Source: Paramacrobiotus metropolitanus (Eukaryota > Tardigrada > Eutardigrada > Parachela > Macrobiotidae). From it: a stretch of 28,941 bases of DNA. Both the position numbers and the translations under genes were made by a program. Within the stretch, counting starts at the first letter, position 1. Every line of letters starts with the position of its first letter. Positions 9,348 to 19,151 of the stretch are shown piece after piece. Under the pieces are notes generated by a model. That model made no database searches. It worked only from the letters and a program-made list of their open reading frames with translations, and was not told the DNA's origin. Location of the stretch: positions 1-28,941 of the forward strand of contig NW_026570614.1 in the NCBI RefSeq assembly GCF_019649055.1, read 5' to 3'.

Positions 9348-10848
9348 TCAGTCTAAGTGATAACCAAATGCGTTCAACCAGCCCTCCACTTCGGTCATAC
9401 CAACTGTGTCCTCCATCGCATTGTTGTCCAATGAATACTGAGTAGACGTAAATGGCGGCTCGAATTCATCTTCACCGATGTCTCCCAAGAATTCGTCGTC
9501 CATTTCAGTACCGCCGTCTTCGTCATTGTCCTCCATGTCGGTATCCTGGCCTCCGTCCAAAACGACCGCTTCACCCCCATTATCCGACTCAAAGCAAAGC
9601 CTTTTCATACCTTCATCCGAAATGTCAGAGTCATCCAAAGTAATGACGGGCGGCTCTTCTTTGTCTTCAATGATGATAGGATTTTCGGCACTGCCAAGTG
9701 GATCGTCTTTCACGGTAATCACGGTTTGAGTGTTCGGGAACGTAAACTTCTGCGGAACGAGGACGCACTTTTTCACTGGCAATGGCGTCTTGAAGTGTGG
9801 AGACGGTGGAGTAGGAATAGTCGGAGGGACCGGCAGGGTGTCTTCAATGGTCGTACCGTCAGCAAACGTTGCCTGGAATGTAATAGTACCCGAGGAAACA
9901 ATGGCGTGCTGGCTAGCAGGAAACTCCATATGCATAGTAGTCGGCTGGTCAGCAGTGACAGATACTGCCAATGGTTGAGTAGGCTCAGTGATGACAGCCG
10001 CCGGCAATGGTGGAGTAGGTTGAGGTGGCTCAGTGATGACAACCGCCGGCAAAGATGTAGCATGTTATGTTGACTCAGAGAAGACAGGTGGCGATGGTTG
10101 GGGGGTGGGCTCCCGCTGCCGGGTAAAATCGTAACCGCCAAAGTCCGGGGTCGGAGAACGGCTTGACGATGGAGAGGTGTTGGTGACTGGATTACCCGCT
10201 TGGCTTGGTTTTGCTTCTTCTTCTTCGGCTTGGCTTTGGAAGTACATGGCTTCACTGATGACGAAGACTTGGCCTTGAGCTTCTCTTTCTTCTTTCGGTC
10301 ACGCTCCACACTGCCTGCCATTATAATGGGGACCGTATCCAGTTGTAAGTTGGTACGACGCGGATCAGGAACAATGTCACAACTCAAGAAGGCAACCGAC
10401 CACTAAACATATTACACGGATGTACCGTTAATTTTATGAAATAAAATAAAAAATCAATATACCTCCAACCGGTTGACCGCATGTAGCAAATGGTCTACCA
10501 CCTTTCCCGGCTTACTCCATGTACAGCTGCCGACAAACTTCTTGACACTTGCACACAGATCTAATAAATTAAATTTTCATTGTTTAAGATCAAACCTTTT
10601 AACAAATAATAACGAGAAAACGTACCGATATTATACTGGGCACACTCCCGTTGCTCTTGCTCCGAAAAACCGTCCCACTGGGTTTCCGACCCCTTGATTA
10701 TACCTAACAATATTTTTTTTCTTAGAACAATAATATTAAATAGTTTTAATAATAAAAAATTATAAAGATTTTTAAAAAAGGGATAAGACTTACCACATTG
10801 CTGACGGCACCACTCCTGATAATCCGCAAGATACTTGAAGGGAGCCAT
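9348..10848 (-). pseudogene. gene C: spliced family protein, Lys-rich middle and acidic C-terminus
   Basis: Four exons on the minus strand: 10848-10794, 10703-10626, 10560-10463 and 10402-9348. The first three junctions are GT-AG and keep phase exactly (1, 1, 0). Exon 1 reads MAPFKYLADYQEWCRQQC, comparable to exon 1 of gene B. Exon 2 ends QEQRECAQYNI; exon 3 ends HLLHAVNRLE; exon 4 opens WSVAFLSCDIVPDPRR. Exon 4 then holds a basic stretch (KAKPKKKKQ, near 10220), a Pro/Ser/Thr region, repeats of VVITEP, and an acidic C-terminus with DTDMEDNDEDGG that looks like an activation-type tail. Two frame changes, near 10200 and near 10060, split exon 4, so the copy is probably broken unless there are unrecognised introns. 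Full length would be roughly 425 residues. It sits alone inside the inverted repeat loop. Nuclear regulator is a guess; the family is unrecognised. Confidence 0.6.
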
Positions 10849-10966
10849 GGAGTAAAAGATAAACTGAACTAACTGAAAATATGAGCGGGTCCAGGCAGGT
10901 ATTCCAAGGTAGGTAGATTGGATTAAAAAAAACTTTGGAATAAAAAAATTTGCTTGGCCGCTGATG

Positions 10967-10973
10967 TTTTATA
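10967..10973 (-). promoter_or_regulatory. TATA box upstream of gene C
   Basis: Minus strand reads GAGTATAAAACATC, about 120 bp before the ATG at 10848. TCAGT pentamers near 10865 and 10874 are too far away for standard TATA-initiator spacing, so the start site is uncertain. Confidence 0.35.
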
Positions 10974-11161
10974 CTCAAAAAAGTGTAGGTTTCAACTCTC
11001 AAAATTTAAAACAACGTATTAACTATTGTTTTAGTTACTTGTCCTACGCCACCCGGTAACTTAACTCTGTTGACCAGACTAAAAATTGACGTTTAGACTA
11101 GTAACCAACCGTAACGTTTCACTGAACAATACCACCATTACTTGTATTACCGAAAGTAACT

Positions 11162-11380
11162 GGAACGTGCTAATATCAGAGAAACCTACGTGGGCGTACT
11201 TCAGTTTCAAATCAACCAGTAAAATCGTTCCTAAAACAATGAGTGACTGAAACGCGCTAATATCAGAGAGAAACCTACGTGGGCGTACTTCAGTTTGAAT
11301 CAACCAATAAAACCGTTCCTAAAACAATGAGTGACTGAAACGCGCTAATATCAGAGAGAACCCATGTGGGCGGGCTTAAA
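11162..11380 (+). repeat. 87-88 bp tandem repeat, about 2.5 copies
   Basis: The string GCTAATATCAGAGA recurs at about 11169, 11256 and 11344, each time followed by (A)ACC(T/C)A(C/T)GTGGGCG. The first two spacers between copies are nearly identical (CAGTTT, CAACCA, CGTTCCTAAAACAATGAGTG). It lies between the start of gene C and the right inverted repeat arm, where an enhancer or origin repeat would be expected; that role is inference. Confidence 0.8.
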
Positions 11381-11438
11381 CTAATACGAGCGTACTGATA
11401 CAACAGCCAGCTATTACACAGACTTGAAATTGGGCATC

Positions 11439-12071
11439 GGCTTCACGCGCACACACCGAGAGGGCGCGCGTGGTCTCGCTTCGCTCGGACCACTGTGTTA
11501 CGTCACTAGCTGTCTTATTAACCCGGATACTAATGAAACCTCTGTTGATAAAAGGGTTTTGTTTTATTGACCCATAGACCGCTAGTGTATAATTTGATAT
11601 ACAATAAACTCCCGACTACAAACACGTTGAACCCGGATTAAAAGCATTTAATATTCAAAGAACGATGCCACTCATCTCATAAAACAATACGGTAGTTCCG
11701 TATTCATGGAAAGCTAACCGGAGCTAATCATGACATTCTTTTACTTAATGAATGGGCACAAAATGTAATAGTATCTTAACCTATACAGCCGGAGCTATCC
11801 TTGTTACAATTAAACCAATACAGATAGACTAAAAACTTGATTTAATGACTAAGCTAGACAGAGCTTCTTCGTGCTTATAAACAAGCTAGACAGCATAGTT
11901 TAATACATGGCACCACACACTGTGTTTAACGTAGTTTAATACAAATCGCCACCCACTACAACATAACACAGTCGGCTAGTACAACATTAGTACAACAGTA
12001 GTACAACATACCACAACATTAGTTCCAGGCTAAACATCTACCACAAAGACACAAGATAGTGACCAGTAGTT
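11439..12071 (-). repeat. right arm of long inverted repeat
   Basis: Reverse complement of 8406-9036 over its full length, about 633 bp and about 99% identical by eye. Homology stops inward at GGCTTC (11439) and outward at TAGTT (12071). Compared with the left arm it has one base fewer in the hairpin near 11475 and two bases more near 11712. Confidence 0.9.
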
Positions 12072-12221
12072 ATAGTTTAATACTCCAAGTAATGCTGTAC
12101 GTGGAGATGACGAATCCGACCCATACGATAATATCGCAGTATGACTAGGGGTTGGGCTACACGGTGATGAACCAATAGCTGGGGAGCACACTGTGCTAGG
12201 GGTTTTACCTTGAGTTGACAC
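12072..12221 (-). other. Ser/Pro/Thr-rich open stub against the right arm
   Basis: A minus-strand frame without an ATG reads through 12221-12072 into the arm, with SPAIGSSPCSPTPSHTA and SDSSSPRT. Its composition and position mirror the tail of gene A, which runs into the left arm, so it may be the end of a truncated relative. The similarity is only compositional. Confidence 0.15.
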
Positions 12222-12234
12222 GACTGATAGATAC

Positions 12235-12270
12235 TATATAAACCCTAGCATTTCAGTGCGGCTGTTCAGT
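12235..12270 (+). promoter_or_regulatory. TATA plus TCAGT initiator promoter of the IAP gene
   Basis: TATATAAA at 12235-12242 is followed by TCAGT at 12266-12270, whose A is 33 bp downstream of the first T of the TATA box, with the ATG 14 bp further on. A second TCAGT at 12253 is too close. TATA with a CAGT start is the usual arthropod core promoter and the classic baculovirus early promoter. Confidence 0.55.
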
Positions 12271-12281
12271 TGGTAGCCAAA

Positions 12282-13037
12282 ATGGACATGAAACAGATGA
12301 GCAATCGCTTCGGGAGTTTTGAAAACTGGCCGGATCAGTCCCTTGCTCCTGAGGAACTGGCAAGCCAAGGGTTCTTTTATCAAGGGCAGCATGACGAAAT
12401 CCACTGCGCGTACTGTGGCTATATTATAAGTGACTGGGTGAACTCACGGTATAAACCATACTACCGACACCGTTTAGCACGTCCAGACTGTGTTAGGGCT
12501 ATGGAGGAATCCGGATCAAGAAAACACATTCCGCACTCACCGGCAATGAAAGACTACAAGACACGCTTTGCTACTTACGCTGAATGGCCTGCTAACAAAC
12601 ACCAGCAACCCAGAGATATGGCTGCAGCCGGTTTTTATTATGAAGGCTGAGATGACTGTGTACGCTGCTTTCACTGTGGTGGTGCACTTTATGCTTGGGA
12701 CAAAGATGATGTTCCGTGGGAAGAGCACGCTTGGACTTACCCGAAATGTCCGTATCTTGTACAAACAAAGGGCTCAACATTCATCAACGATGTTCGTAAA
12801 AAACGCCAAGAAGCCGAAGCAACATGTTGTGGACTAACACGAAAAGCTCAAGCACCTACAACTTCTGAAGACCACAAAGAGAAAATACGCTGTAAAGTCT
12901 GCTATGAAAATGATTCGGAAATCATGTTCAGACCATGTGGTCATTTAGTTTGTTGTGCAAAATGTTCAAGCAAGCTGCTGTTGTGTCCGATTTGTCGGGG
13001 TGTCATTTTCCATAAGTGCTGGGCTTTCTTCTGTTAG
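12282..13037 (+). pseudogene. iap: inhibitor of apoptosis protein, BIR-BIR-RING, interrupted by one TGA
   Basis: IAPs bind caspases or their activators through BIR zinc domains and act as ubiquitin ligases through a RING, so they block cell death in the cytoplasm. The ATG at 12282 sits in a good context (AAAATGG). BIR1 spans about residues 9-75 with RFGSFENWP and zinc ligands C42, C45, H63, C70. BIR2 spans about 95-160 with WP, AAAGFYY and ligands C129, C132, H149, C156. The RING (about 204-238) has the C3HC4 pattern CKVC, PCGH, CCAKC and CPIC. The frame is open for all 251 codons except an in-frame TGA at 12648-12650, codon 123, inside BIR2 between GFYYEG and DDCVRCFHC. Length and layout match insect and virus IAPs. 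The TGA makes it a probable pseudogene producing at most BIR1 alone; readthrough cannot be excluded. It stands just outside the right repeat arm with its own promoter. Confidence 0.88.
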
Positions 13038-13095
13038 TTTTATTGTCTGTATCATGCATGTTCATTCATGTTCATAGAAAAAGAGGGTGGGGAAA

Positions 13096-13101
13096 AATAA
13101 A
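13096..13101 (+). terminator. polyadenylation signal after the IAP gene
   Basis: AATAAA occurs 59 bp after the IAP stop at 13037, a suitable place for a polyadenylation signal. No further support. Confidence 0.4.
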
Positions 13102-13221
13102 CCAAAGAAGGGAACAACCGATTAAAAACTGGCTAAAAACCGAACCGATCACGAGCCGAACCGCAGACCGGTCGAAAACCGGACCGATTCGGAGCTGACG
13201 CTAAATTAGCGCTATATCTTC

Positions 13222-13970
13222 TTATGACGTTCTGACGTTCTGACGTTCTAACGTTCTGATGTTCTTACTTTATGACGTTCTGACGTTCTGGCGTTCTGAT
13301 GTTCTTACTTTATGACGTTCTGGCGTTCTGACGGTCTAACGTTCTGATGTTCTTACTTTATGACGTTCTGACGTACTGGCGTTCTGACGTTCTAACGTTC
13401 TGACGTCCTGACGGTCTAAGGTTGTGATGTTTTTAATTTATGACGTTCTGACGTTCTGGCGTTCTGACGTTCTAACGTTCTGATGTTCTTACTTTATGAC
13501 GTTCTGACGTTCTGGCGTTCTGATGTTCTTACTTTATGACGTTCTGACGTCCTGACGGTCTAGCGTTCTGATGTTCTTACTTTATGACGTTCTGACGTTC
13601 TGGCGTTCTGATGTTCTTACTTTATGACGTTCTGACGTTCTGACGTTCTAACGTTCTGATGCTCTTTCTTTATGACGTTCTGACGTTCTGGCGTTCTGAC
13701 GTTCTAACGTTCTGACGTTCTAACGTTCTGATGTTCTTACTTTATGACGTTCTGACGTTCTGGCGTTCTGACGTTCTAACGTTCTGACGTCCTGACGGTC
13801 TAGCGTTCTGATGTTCTTACTTTATGACGTTCTGACGTTCTGGCGTTCTGACGTTCTAACGTTCTAACGTTCTAATGTTATAACGTTCCGATGTTCTTAC
13901 TTTATGACGTTCTGACGGTGTTACGTTCTGACGTTCATACGTTTTGAATTTTTGACGTTTTGACGCTCTG
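13222..13970 (+). repeat. TGACGTTC-type satellite, block 1
   Basis: Dense array of variants of a roughly 10-bp unit (TGACGTTC followed by T, with TGGCG, TAACG and TGATG variants). A higher-order unit of about 40-60 bp is marked by repeated GATGTTCTTACTTTATGACG. The last 50 bp are more diverged. No coding content. Confidence 0.93.
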
Positions 13971-14122
13971 AAATACGTATGGACTTTTGCTTGACGTAAT
14001 AATATATAATTTTACCTAAAGAGCAAGTATTTATGCATACGCTATAGTCTCCGTGGTTACAGTCATTATGTTTTAAAGCACTTTTTATTGCTGTGCAGTG
14101 AATACTTCTTCGAGTGCTCTTT

Positions 14123-14318
14123 ACGTTTTCTATACTTAAGACCTGATGAAACCATCTTTTGACCACTGGTTATTAAAAACAAACAAAAATCTATTGGCAC
14201 ACCTATGGAAAATATGGAATTTTTTAAGACCAAGCTGGACTTGAACTGACCACGCGTTAACGAGCCTATTAAAACAGCGCATAAATACGCTTTGGTCGGT
14301 AAGCTTGTATGAATACAA
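14123..14318 (+). repeat. 195-bp direct duplication, copy 1
   Basis: The segment from ACGTTTTCTATACTTAAG to GTATGAATA recurs at 14601-14796 with about 10-15 differences. Each copy directly follows TGACGTTC-type DNA, so array plus flank seem to have been duplicated together. Confidence 0.9.
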
Positions 14319-14404
14319 GGTAGCCTCGCGCATTCGCGCTCGGCACTTAAGTACTGGATAGTATTGGCTTTGTTTTGGAAAGGTCATTATAAATATACAA
14401 AGGC

Positions 14405-14600
14405 TGACGTTCGGAATTTCTGACGTTCTGACAATTTTTCACGTTCAGAAGTTCTGATGTTCTGACATTCTAACGTTCTAACGTTCTGATGTTATTACTT
14501 TATGACTTTATGACGTTCTGACGTTCTAACGTTCTGATGTTCTTACTTTATGACGTTCTGACGCTTTGACGTTCCAACGTTCTGATGTTCTTACTTTAGG
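14405..14600 (+). repeat. TGACGTTC-type satellite, block 2
   Basis: Shorter and more diverged array of the same unit as 13222-13970, containing GATGTTCTTACTTTATGACG and TGACGTTCTAACG, placed between the two copies of the 195-bp duplication. Confidence 0.85.
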
Positions 14601-14796
14601 ACGTTTCCTATACTTAAGACCTGGTGAAACCATCTTCTGACCACTGGTTATTAAAAACAAACAAAAATCTATTGGCACACCTATGGAAAATATGGAAAAT
14701 TTCAAGACCAAGCTGGACTTAAACTGACCACGCGTTGACGAGTCTATAAAAACGGCGCATAAATACGCTTTGGTCGGTAAGATTGTATGAATATAA
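14601..14796 (+). repeat. 195-bp direct duplication, copy 2
   Basis: Second copy of 14123-14318, about 478 bp downstream in the same orientation, starting ACGTTTCCTATACTTAAG. Together with satellite block 2 it makes a higher-order tandem unit. Confidence 0.9.
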
Positions 14797-14807
14797 AGAT
14801 AAAGATA

Positions 14808-15131
14808 TTGTCGTACATTTATATGGTACATTAATACACTATCTGCATATCGCTGCTGACTTTGTGCGCAACGTGCAATCGGATACGCAGATGGGAATCG
14901 CATTTATCGCACTGATCGTGATGTACAGTACTACAGTGCACTGTAGAGCGATTCACTCTCGCTGGATCCGGCGTTTTTCCGCTAAAGTACCATACAGTAA
15001 AAGCAACTTGCCGGTCTCGTAAAGTCAGAGCAGCGATAATTACATTAAATCATAAATGAGCTGGTGCGTTGTGGTCAAAACAGGTTTTCTAAACTAGCGG
15101 CGGAGGAGGGTTTTCTGGTGGCTCGCGCAAA
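14808..15131 (+). repeat. dispersed repeat, left end of a long element
   Basis: Shares order and many blocks with 27670-28010: TATCGCTG(C/T)TGAC, TGGATCCGGCGTTTT, CTTGCCGGTC, GTCAGAGCAGCG, ATTA(C)xTTAAAT, CAAAACAGGTTTT and TTTTCTGGTGG. Divergence is large but the collinear order is clear. No ORF with recognisable content. Confidence 0.6.
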
Positions 15132-15140
15132 CTTTTTTAT

Positions 15141-15380
15141 GTGCATGTGCTGACCATAGGTCACTAGGGTGTTTGCCCATGCCAGTGGTCATTGACAGTC
15201 TGCACCATAAAAACGTTTAATTTTGTAATAAATAGAGGGACAGGGATTACATAAAAGCGATAACCTGATTAAATAGCACAAAATAATACAAAAAAATGTG
15301 CGTTAGAAGAAGAGTATAGAAGTGATCAACAAGCTGACCATTGGTCAGAGGAAAGTTCATCTAAAAAAACACAAAAAAAC
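15141..15380 (+). repeat. inner inverted repeat of the long element, left copy
   Basis: Matches the reverse complement of 19152-19415: shared blocks include GCTGACCATAGGTCA, TAGGGTGTTTGCC, GACAGTCT, AGAGTATAGAAG and TGACCA(C/T)TGGTCA. About 70-80% similar by eye. The two copies are roughly 3.8 kb apart. Confidence 0.6.
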
Positions 15381-18300
15381 AAACGATGCTAACAACATTC
15401 TGTTGGAAAACTTTCATTACGCTCCCATATGGTACGAGTACTTCACGAAGCAGTTTTTGTTCTTTTTACATTGTACTCGCTGCATTTCTGACTCGCCGAG
15501 CCGCCTTTACCCAGCTTGCATCGTGCGTTTGCACGTTTCGTGGAGGTGGCCGCAGACCGCAATTGCCGGTATTGAGGAAGCTTCGGGGATGGTCCAGCTG
15601 CAGTGATGATTTGCGCTGAATCAGATATTAATGGTCACCACTCACCAGCTCTTCTTGGAACGCATTAGCACCTAGAAATAAACAATAAGCTTGTCGCATA
15701 CGTCAACACCGGCATCAGTTTGCAATTGTTGTACCGGTAATGTACAATCGACGCGAGGATAATCAAACTCAAAGTTTGCATGTTTTTTCAAACCCTCGTC
15801 ACGCCATCGCTTTACTGGCCCCAGCGGTACATTGGTGTTTTAGGTAGAAGCGCGGCAGAGTGCTGTGTTGTGCTGTCATTTTATAGTGCTATAAATCATA
15901 CAGCGGACTCAGAGTTACTAGGTTTCCTTGTAAGTTTTATTGTCTCGAAGTGTTGTTATTTTTCGAGGCGATGTTTGCTTTTTCGCCGCCCGCCCTGGGT
16001 ATTGATCAGTAAAAGCGCTTTCTGCCAGCTCCTGACAACCGGAACCGCATGGCGCATGTTTCGCGACGAACCGACATTAGCCTATTTCAGATTGCATACG
16101 GTAGAGGCTCCGTACATAGAATCGCACGGCGTCACATAAGCAGTACGTTGGCAGGATGAAAACTGCTTCAGATCATTGCGCGGTTACACGTTGGTCACGT
16201 ACAGCAACGAAAAAATTAAGGCTATGGCTATGTTGACTTAATTCGTTTAGAAAGTGCAACATTTGTAGTTATTTAAAAACTTAACAGTTTCTCAATCTAC
16301 CTACCTACATAGTTAAATCCAAGAAAAATTCAGTACTAACAAACCCAGACATAAACCGAACGAGTCACTTTAAAATCGGTCTCAAAGTTACCACCCCAAA
16401 AAACTAACTAGTCTGAATTAACTCAGGGGAGATTTGGGGAAGTCTAGTCACAAAGTGTACAATAAAAAACCCCAGCACCTTGCGAGAGCTTTTTTGAAAA
16501 AACAAAATTTTAAAGTTGTAAAGAGCGATAAACACTTTTCTAGTTGCTTCTTTCAGCAACAACTTCGGTAAAACTTAATTTTTTCAAAATCGCTCTCGCA
16601 ACTAAACTTTTGAGATGTTCACCCACCGACTGTGTGATTTTTGTAATAAAAAATGTGCTCCGTAAACGACTAGTTACGTTTCAAAGCTTATCGACCGCTT
16701 TTTAAACGGGTGCCTTTGAAAGTTCATGCAAGTTTACATCAGTCATGTACATGCTGACTGTTACAGCCCACCACATGTATCAAACCAAGGAGACTATCCA
16801 GACAGGCGATTGTCCGCTTCCTACCACACTTATGTGTGACCAAAATCTATTGTCTTTCGGTGTTTGCTTTCATTCCACTGACCAGTGCTCGATTTATGGC
16901 TGTCAGTAAAACAAAAGCTGTAGATCACAAATCTTTGCTCCCCATTGCTTTCATTGAATATGCGCAAACTCGTATATGCGCACGTAATGGTGAGCCGAGC
17001 CAGTCACTGCTTCCACCGTTACTCCGCTTACTTAGTTAACTTGAAAATTCATATTTCATAACCCCGCAATCCTGTCACTTCGGTCTTTCTGCCATCTAAC
17101 AGAGCGGTCTTCGATCTATATAGCGGTTTCTTTTTGCAAAGCGGCATTTTAGAAGTAAAGCCATCATAGCCATCCCCTTAATCGAGTCGAGTGCGCGTGA
17201 GGACGTGACCACCCTGCTAACGGTCGGCGGTCTGAGTGCTCAAAAAAGATCCACGGGCAGCATACCCGTGGATGAGTGAATGGCAGCTGCCTGCCATTCG
17301 CTCATGTGTCTGAGCCGTTGCAAGCATCCGCGTAAGGCGGACAGTTTTTACGCGTCATCGCACGACGCTAGGTTACAGCTGCTAACGTCGCGAACGGACG
17401 TAAAACAACCCGGAACCGAAGGTTCCACATGGAACCGGAGCCGAAACTAACACAAACCGTGCAGTCTGAAATAGGCTATTATCTTGAAATGATTACGTAA
17501 TAAGGAGCAACCGTCGAAATGCACCGCCCGTGTGTTCGAGACCCTTTAAGCGCATGGTGGCAAGCAGCACATGTTTTGGGGCACTGTGGCCTTCTGCTGT
17601 TCAAGTTGCGGAACCCTTTTTTGGATAAAGCGTTGTCAATTGTATTTTGTTAATCTATCTCCGATTTAATTATTCATCCATAAATTAGTTAATTAATTAG
17701 TTAATTAGTTAATATCGAGCGAGATGCGAGAGCTCTAGCCTCAAAATGTCCGAAATAAGCCATTTTTGCGCATCTGCCGTTTGTAGCTAACTTGAGATAA
17801 AAGTTTTGAATTATGTTTTTACTGCTGTTCTAAGGTCTCTTATTACTCATTATGCTAATGGATATCGAGCTCTGCAGCGAATGCGATCTCGAAAAGTCCA
17901 CAATTATGACCATCCCTTTGCTGCTGCAGAACTTCCAGTGTTCGGCGCCGAAAAAAAGCTCCGGTGTTCTAGCTTCCGGTTGATCTCAACACTTTCTTAA
18001 TCACTGGTGCGGACAGAGATGGTACCGCGGGTTTCGCCGGCATTGCCGAGCCATAAACAAACGACTGTCCCCCATGCCGCGCTAACAGCACCCAGTGGTC
18101 GCCGGCACCTTTTGTACTTTTCCGGTACTTCACAGCCGGTACCGGCGTGTAGTGAGGAGTGACAGTAGTCAAAGAGGGTGTTTATTTTATTAAAAATAAA
18201 GGGGGTGGCAATAGTCAGAATTAGGGGGTGCAGGGGAGGGGGGGTGCCGCACCCTATCGATTAAATGTTTGCAATCACGGGGGAACAATTCTGAGCACCA

Positions 18301-19151
18301 TGTTGAGCCCTGGCACCAATGCTCGTCAACGGATTAAATTATCGGCGTCACTTTTACAGAATTATTATTCAAGAAAATCGTAAACACATTCCAGGAACAA
18401 TAGCAGTGCCATAATTTTTTATGCGTGGCATAGTATAAAATCTTAATCTTTCTCAAGCAAAAGGAAGGATCTTGGAAAGATGCAGCGGCGACATTGAGTA
18501 CAGTAACAATCTTTCTTAGCAGCCGATGAAAAGGAATTCAATGTGTCGGAAAGTAACAATGCGATCAGCCGAGCAGAAAAAGTTGTCGGAAAATATTACC
18601 GATCCGCTCACAATAACGGATTTACTAGAGTAGCATCTGGTTTGCAGCCTGGTATTCGTGAATAACTGGATCATTTTGAATCGTCTGCAACTGAGGTTTT
18701 GTTGTGCTTTTCAATTAAACGCCTCCAGATTCTTGGCATTTAGGAATGTACAATGAATCTTTGTAAACCACGGATTGTGCTCCGAATTACTGAGAATTTG
18801 CGATCGTGTTCCGTGGTTAACGTAGAGTTGAAATATCCGCGTTGTTCTCTAGACGAGTTTCGATGCGAAAAGATTTGATTATATAATATTATTATGTTGC
18901 TTATGCAGTTTGAAAGGCAGTGCGGTATTGTTGGTGGTTTGCTCTAGATAATGATCACACCGTCCCAAAGTATCAAAAGTCAAATCTATGCACAACGCAA
19001 TTAAATCTTCCAGGAAATTTGTGGACTGAAATCAGAGAATTAGAGTGGGTATATTACATTCAACAAATTGTTTGTCTTTTCCGCGCAGATGATTAAACGG
19101 CGTAATCTTTTTGAACTTTTGTCAGATAAATAACAAGCTCATGTCAGTGAC
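15381..19151. other. gene-poor DNA between inverted copies
   Basis: No convincing gene in about 3.8 kb; frames of up to 119 codons show no domain or composition bias. A second, shorter inverted pair (AGCCTATTTCAG near 16078 and CTGAAATAGGCTAT near 17467) is nested here. An ATTAGTTAATTAATTAG tract lies near 17683-17713, and a G-rich strand with four runs of four or more G lies at 18201-18244. Confidence 0.5.

Noticed and set aside
9590-9640. RLCFESD in gene C followed by acidic residues, resembling an LxCxE retinoblastoma-binding motif
   Set aside because: The residue two before Cys is Arg, not Leu, so the motif is not met.
9452-10073. Several plus-strand frames of 63-115 codons and a minus-strand frame rich in His/Leu/Ser
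   Set aside because: Shadows of gene C exon 4; composition is explained by the VVITEP and acidic repeats in the other frame.
8406-12071. The repeat-bounded unit as a simple terminal-inverted-repeat transposon
   Set aside because: No target-site duplication or shared terminal dinucleotide is visible outside the arms, and no transposase lies within; an internal genome repeat fits better.
13222-14600. CRISPR-like array
   Set aside because: Repeats are contiguous and degenerate, with no unique spacers; it is a satellite.
15780-16139. 119-codon plus-strand ORF
   Set aside because: No domain or composition bias, and located within repeat DNA with inverted copies.
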